From Nitrososphaerota archaeon (GTDB lineage: Archaea > Thermoproteota > Nitrososphaeria > Nitrososphaerales > Nitrosopumilaceae): a stretch of DNA of 15,598 nucleotides. The stretch spans positions 1 to 15,598 of the forward strand of contig JAUWQG010000013.1 of NCBI GenBank assembly GCA_030611185.1, given 5' to 3'. A model generated the notes under the pieces. It made no database searches, was not told the origin of the DNA, and worked only from the letters and a program-made list of their open reading frames with translations. The translations under genes and the position numbers were made by a program. Below, piece after piece: positions 12,311-15,598 of this stretch. Numbering within the stretch: the first letter of the stretch is position 1; each line of letters opens with the position of its first letter.

Positions 12311-13978
12311 ATGGGTCTTAATTATTATCAAATAAAGAAGAATATTTTGCGAGCAAGAAAACTTGTTATAAAATCAACTAATTTAGCTGGATCAGGCCAT
12401 CCTGGAGGCTCATTTTCTATGGCTGAAATTTTAGGTTGCCTATTTTACAAACATTTGAAATTTGATCCTAGTAATCCTTCATGGGAAGATAGAGATCGAT
12501 TGGTTCTCTCAAAGGGACACGCAGCACCTGGATTGTTTTCAAATATGGCAGTAGCTGGTTATTTTCCTGAAACTGAACTTGAAACTCTCAGGAAATTTGG
12601 AAGTAAACTTCAAGGTCATCCTGATTTGAAATGTCCTGGTGTAGAATTTTGTGGAGGCTCCTTGGGTACTGGATTATCCTATTCTATTGGGATTGCACTT
12701 GCTGCCAAAATTGACAACAAGAATCATCATATTTACACAATTATTGGTGATGGAGAATCTGATGAAGGGCAGGTTTGGGAAGCTGCCATGACTGCTTCAA
12801 AATACAAATTAGATAATTTAACAGCATTTTTAGATAGAAATTTTATCCAACAAGATTCTTACACTGAAAAAGTAATGCCATTAGACAAAAACTTGGAGGG
12901 TGATAACATTTCAGAAATGTGGAAAGATGCATCAAGATGGAAAACCGGTGACAAATGGAGGTCTTTTGGTTGGAATGTAATTGAAATTGATGGCCATAGA
13001 ATTGAACAACTCAATTCAGCTATTGCAAAAGCTAATGCCACAAAGGGAGTTCCTACAATGGTTATTTGTAGGACCATTAAAGGAAAGGCCGTTGAACATA
13101 TGGAGGATAATCCACAGTGGCATGGAAAAGCCCCAGATTCTGATATCGTCCCTCTGATAAATTTAGAACTTGATTCCCAATTCATGATTGCACCATCAAT
13201 AATTGCAGGTGATATGACAAATTTAGAAAATGAAGTTAAACGGTGCGTCAATGGCAGGGCTGACTATATTCATCTTGATGTAATGGATGGTCAATTCGTC
13301 CCAACAAAAACTTTTGATCATAATAAAATCAAAGAATTAAGACCTTTGACTGTCATTCCATTTGATTCACATCTGATGATTTCAGAGCCAGTAAAACATG
13401 TAAAAGACTATGTTGAGGCAGGAAGTGACATTATTACGGTTCACGCTGAAGTTTGCGATGAATCAAGTTTTGGTGAAATTCATGATTTGTTAAAACAAAA
13501 CCAAGTCGGTGTAGGACTTGCAATAAATCCAGACACTGATCTTCCTGAATGGTCTTACAAATTCTTACCAACACTTGATCAGATCATTGTAATGTCTGTC
13601 GTACCTGGAAAATCTGGTCAGAAATATATTCCTGAAACACATGAAAAAATGGCTAAACTAAGTTCCATCTTAAATGAGCGTAAATTTACGGGATATATTG
13701 AGGCTGATGGAGGCGTTAACCTGGAGAATATTGGATCTTGTTTTGAAGATGGAGCAAGAGCATTTGTGGGAGGTAGTGCAATCATTGGACAAACTGATGT
13801 GCGCGCAGCAATTCGGGAATTTAGAGAACAAGTCCTGCAATCAAGAAGAAGGATTTTGATTGAAAAAGCTCATCATTTAGGAGGATCTGAACTTGCCAAC
13901 AAATGGATTGGCTTGCATATTGTTGGAAAAAAGAAAGATCAGCTTATAAAAATAGCCAAGGAGGAAAATTTGATTTGA
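12311..13978 (+). CDS. Transketolase N-terminal half fused to ribulose-phosphate 3-epimerase
   Basis: Two enzymes share one 555-residue chain. Residues 1-291 are the thiamine-diphosphate-binding half of transketolase: GSGHPGGS, the TPP motif GDGE (Gly146, Asp147) with Asn177, and the ending HMEDNPQWHGKAP. Residue 292 is a Met that begins a complete ribulose-5-phosphate 3-epimerase: IAPSIIAGD, metal ligands His321 and Asp323 (YIHLDVMDG), His354 (SHLMI), Asp466 (EADGGVN), and a phosphate loop GGSAIIG. The usual NPGFGGQ loop reads VPGKSGQ. About 48 basic residues after the epimerase (from EFREQVLQSRRR) match nothing I know. The fusion could pass xylulose-5-P from epimerase to transketolase. The C-terminal transketolase half is the next gene, overlapping by TTGA. 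The frame is continuous across the join, so the fusion is not an artefact of annotation. Confidence 0.93.
   Translation: MGLNYYQIKKNILRARKLVIKSTNLAGSGHPGGSFSMAEILGCLFYKHLKFDPSNPSWEDRDRLVLSKGHAAPGLFSNMAVAGYFPETELETLRKFGSKLQGHPDLKCPGVEFCGGSLGTGLSYSIGIALAAKIDNKNHHIYTIIGDGESDEGQVWEAAMTASKYKLDNLTAFLDRNFIQQDSYTEKVMPLDKNLEGDNISEMWKDASRWKTGDKWRSFGWNVIEIDGHRIEQLNSAIAKANATKGVPTMVICRTIKGKAVEHMEDNPQWHGKAPDSDIVPLINLELDSQFMIAPSIIAGDMTNLENEVKRCVNGRADYIHLDVMDGQFVPTKTFDHNKIKELRPLTVIPFDSHLMISEPVKHVKDYVEAGSDIITVHAEVCDESSFGEIHDLLKQNQVGVGLAINPDTDLPEWSYKFLPTLDQIIVMSVVPGKSGQKYIPETHEKMAKLSSILNERKFTGYIEADGGVNLENIGSCFEDGARAFVGGSAIIGQTDVRAAIREFREQVLQSRRRILIEKAHHLGGSELANKWIGLHIVGKKKDQLIKIAKEENLI
13958..13964 (+). promoter_or_regulatory. 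Shine-Dalgarno site that fixes the TTG start of the transketolase C-half
   Basis: AAGGAGG ends 10 nt before the TTG at 13975, the ideal distance, but 25 nt before the first ATG of that frame (13990). This supports the TTG start and coupled translation. Confidence 0.7.
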
Positions 13979-14949
13979 ATCCACCAGAAATGGGTGACAT
14001 GAGAACAGAGTATGTAAAGACTCTGATTGAACTTGGAAGAGAAAATCAAAAAGTTGTAGTTTTAGGTGCAGATACTACTGACTCTCTTAAAACCTCAGGA
14101 TTTGGAAAAGAATTCCCAGACAGATTCTTCAATGTTGGAATAGCTGAGGCAAACTTGGTTTCAGTATCTGCAGGATTGGCAGTCTCAGGAAAAATTTCCT
14201 TTGCAAGCACATATGCAATATTTTTACCTGGAAGAGCAGTGGACCAAATTAGAAATGGGATTGCATATCCTTCTCCACCTGGAAAAAAAGGCCTTAATGT
14301 AAAATTAGTAGTTTCACATGGAGGTCTATCTGTTGGTCCTGATGGTGGTTCACATCAGCAAATTGAGGACATTGCAATAATGAGGGTAATTCCAAATTTC
14401 CGCGTCTTCATACCTGCTGATACTATTACTGTCTCAAAACTAGTCAGATTGATGGCAAATGAATATGGGCCATTCTATATGAGAATGGCCAGATCAAAAA
14501 CACCGATAGTTCATTCCAACTCCCAAGAATTTCAAATAGGCAAAGGGATCACTCTTCGAGATGGCTCTGACTGTACTATTGCAGCATGCGGCATTACAGT
14601 AAGAATGGCACTTGAGGCTGCTGAAACATTACAACAGGAAGGAATTTCTTGTAGAGTATTGGACATGTTTTCCGTTAAACCAATAGATGGTGATCTTTTA
14701 GAAAAAGCAGCAAGAGAGACTGGATGTATTGTAACATCTGAGGAGCACAATATTTTAGGTGGTATGGGATCTGCAGTTGCAGAATCTGTTTCAGAGAGAT
14801 ACCCTGTTCCAATAAAACGAATAGGTGCTCAAGATATGTTTGGCGAATCTGCCCGTGATAATGAAATTTCATTACTTTTGGAAAAGCACGGAATAACATC
14901 TTTTAATATGGTAAAACAAGTCAAGGAGATAAGGAGTAAAAAATTATGA
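13975..14949 (+). CDS. Transketolase, C-terminal half
   Basis: This 324-residue partner of the N-terminal half carries the pyrimidine-binding and C-terminal domains. With it, the pair transfers two-carbon units between ketoses and aldoses in the non-oxidative pentose phosphate pathway. The catalytic Glu that activates thiamine diphosphate lies in GIAEAN (Glu58 from this start). The region after it, FASTYAIFLPGRAVDQIRN, and the SHGGLSVGPDGGSHQ motif are typical. The C-terminal domain begins near ITLRDGSDCTIAACG and includes VTSEEHNILGGMGSAV. The TTG start is chosen from the Shine-Dalgarno site and overlaps the upstream TGA (TTGA). The end overlaps the transaldolase start (ATGA). The E1 component of pyruvate dehydrogenase is excluded by the transketolase-type partner and motifs. 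Confidence 0.93.
   Translation: MNPPEMGDMRTEYVKTLIELGRENQKVVVLGADTTDSLKTSGFGKEFPDRFFNVGIAEANLVSVSAGLAVSGKISFASTYAIFLPGRAVDQIRNGIAYPSPPGKKGLNVKLVVSHGGLSVGPDGGSHQQIEDIAIMRVIPNFRVFIPADTITVSKLVRLMANEYGPFYMRMARSKTPIVHSNSQEFQIGKGITLRDGSDCTIAACGITVRMALEAAETLQQEGISCRVLDMFSVKPIDGDLLEKAARETGCIVTSEEHNILGGMGSAVAESVSERYPVPIKRIGAQDMFGESARDNEISLLLEKHGITSFNMVKQVKEIRSKKL
14931..14936 (+). promoter_or_regulatory. Shine-Dalgarno site for transaldolase
   Basis: AAGGAG ends 9 nt before the ATG at 14946 and lies inside the end of the transketolase C-half. A second AAGGAG-like run (AAGGAGA) precedes it at about 14923. Both support efficient reinitiation at the ATGA overlap. Confidence 0.6.
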
Positions 14950-15598
14950 AAATATTTCTTGACACTGCAAATTTAGAATCTATTAGAAAATTTAATGATA
15001 TGGGATTGTTAGATGGTATCACAACTAATCCATCTTTAATGTCAAAAGAGGGCGGTAATCCAAAAGATGGCATGGCAGAAATTACAAAAATTATCAAAGG
15101 TGATGTGAGTTTAGAAGTTTTAAGCACTGAATATTCTGGAATGCTCGATGAAGGTAGAAACTTGCGTAACTATGGTGATAACGTTGTAGTTAAAGTTCCC
15201 ATGACTCCAGATGGATTAAAAGCATGTAAATCTCTTACGGCAGAAGGCATCCCAGTTAATGTAACATTAATTTTTTCATCAAATCAAGCAGTACTTGCAG
15301 CAAAAGCTGGAGCAAAATATGTCAGTCCCTTTATTGGCAGATTAGATGATATTGGACAAGATGGAATGCAGTTAATCAAAGAAATTAAAACCATTTTTTC
15401 AAATTATAGTTTTGGAACTCAAATTCTTGTTGCAAGCATAAGACATCCTTTACATGTAGTAGATGCAGCAAAAATTGGTGCAGATGTTGTTACTTTGCCA
15501 CCTGCCGTTTTGGATAAAATGCTAAAACATCCTCTAACAGACATAGGTCTTAAAAATTTTCTAGCCGATTGGGAAAAACTCAAATCAGAAAATCCTGA
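14946..15598 (+). CDS. tal: Transaldolase (MipB/TalC type), cut by the window end
   Basis: This small-subfamily transaldolase moves a dihydroxyacetone unit between sugar phosphates and completes the non-oxidative pentose phosphate set. 217 codons are visible without a stop and two bases of the next codon end the window. The family is about 215-225 residues, so only a few are missing. Motifs include the start MKIFLDTANLESIRKF with Asp6, GITTNPSL (24-31), the Schiff-base Lys83 in VVVKVPMT, NVTLIFSSNQA, and VSPFIGRLDD. Fructose-6-phosphate aldolase is a close relative and cannot be fully excluded by eye, but the transketolase operon favours transaldolase. It overlaps the upstream gene by ATGA and has its own Shine-Dalgarno site. 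Confidence 0.93.
   Translation, partial: MKIFLDTANLESIRKFNDMGLLDGITTNPSLMSKEGGNPKDGMAEITKIIKGDVSLEVLSTEYSGMLDEGRNLRNYGDNVVVKVPMTPDGLKACKSLTAEGIPVNVTLIFSSNQAVLAAKAGAKYVSPFIGRLDDIGQDGMQLIKEIKTIFSNYSFGTQILVASIRHPLHVVDAAKIGADVVTLPPAVLDKMLKHPLTDIGLKNFLADWEKLKSENP

Noticed and set aside
13170..13190. Transketolase-epimerase join as a frameshift or assembly artefact
   Set aside because: The frame is continuous on both sides of Met292 with no stop, and both domains are complete. A false join would be expected to cost residues or shift frame. Reads should still confirm it.
12859..13251. Minus-strand open frame inside the transketolase-epimerase gene
   Set aside because: It runs opposite conserved catalytic sequence and lacks a promoter or ribosome site.
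1..15598. tRNA genes, CRISPR arrays, transposases or integration sites
   Set aside because: I looked for T-arm GTTCRAANYC contexts, regular spaced repeats and terminal inverted repeats next to recombinase-like frames and found none. The repeats near 108-228 and 2015-2061 are not regularly spaced and have no associated genes.

Overview
The window looks like chromosomal DNA from a low-GC ammonia-oxidising archaeon of the Nitrosopumilus type (Nitrososphaerota/Thaumarchaeota). The evidence is an ABCE1/Rli1 protein with two 4Fe-4S clusters, a Trm5-like tRNA methyltransferase, a split transketolase, and an archaeal 5S rRNA gene with no 16S or 23S gene beside it. Most genes have TATA-like boxes 20-30 nt before the start codon, as leaderless archaeal mRNAs do. 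A secreted protein also carries an SPLKQ-type segment that I associate with thaumarchaeal surface proteins. The species call is inference. I see no insertion sequence, integrase, CRISPR array or tRNA gene.

Layout. Positions 1-304 hold no gene but contain repeated regulatory-looking DNA. Next come a membrane sensor histidine kinase (305-1951) and a secreted cysteine-rich protein (2110-2937); both have the same sequence element upstream. A probable C/D box guide RNA follows (2975-3039). pyrE (minus strand) and a degenerate LarA-like protein (plus strand) then diverge from a shared TATA-like centre, followed by a minus-strand site-2-protease-like M50 peptidase. Between 5990 and 6177 lies a promoter with what reads as a small CxxC protein broken by one in-frame TAA. 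A GNAT acetyltransferase and a two-helix membrane protein follow. On the minus strand ABCE1 and Trm5 overlap as an operon. The 5S rRNA gene is divergent from them. It is followed by three tiny genes: a 42-residue C2H2 zinc finger, a 62-residue coiled-coil protein and a 43-residue His/Cys-rich protein. A minus-strand M17 leucyl aminopeptidase and a DCC (DUF393) protein come next.

The right end is a compact operon for the non-oxidative pentose phosphate pathway. It contains a transketolase N-terminal half fused in frame to ribulose-phosphate 3-epimerase, the transketolase C-terminal half, and a transaldolase cut by the window end. The last two genes overlap their upstream neighbours (TTGA and ATGA) and have strong Shine-Dalgarno sites, so the enzymes are probably made by coupled translation. 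Together they would interconvert ribulose-5-P, xylulose-5-P, ribose-5-P and C3/C4/C6/C7 sugars to supply nucleotide and aromatic precursors. PyrE is a direct consumer of the PRPP made from ribose-5-P.

The least ordinary points are the transketolase-epimerase fusion, the candidate guide RNA, the shared element before the kinase and the secreted protein, the interrupted small gene, the LarA-like protein without recognisable nickel-site residues, and the micro-gene cluster beside 5S rRNA.
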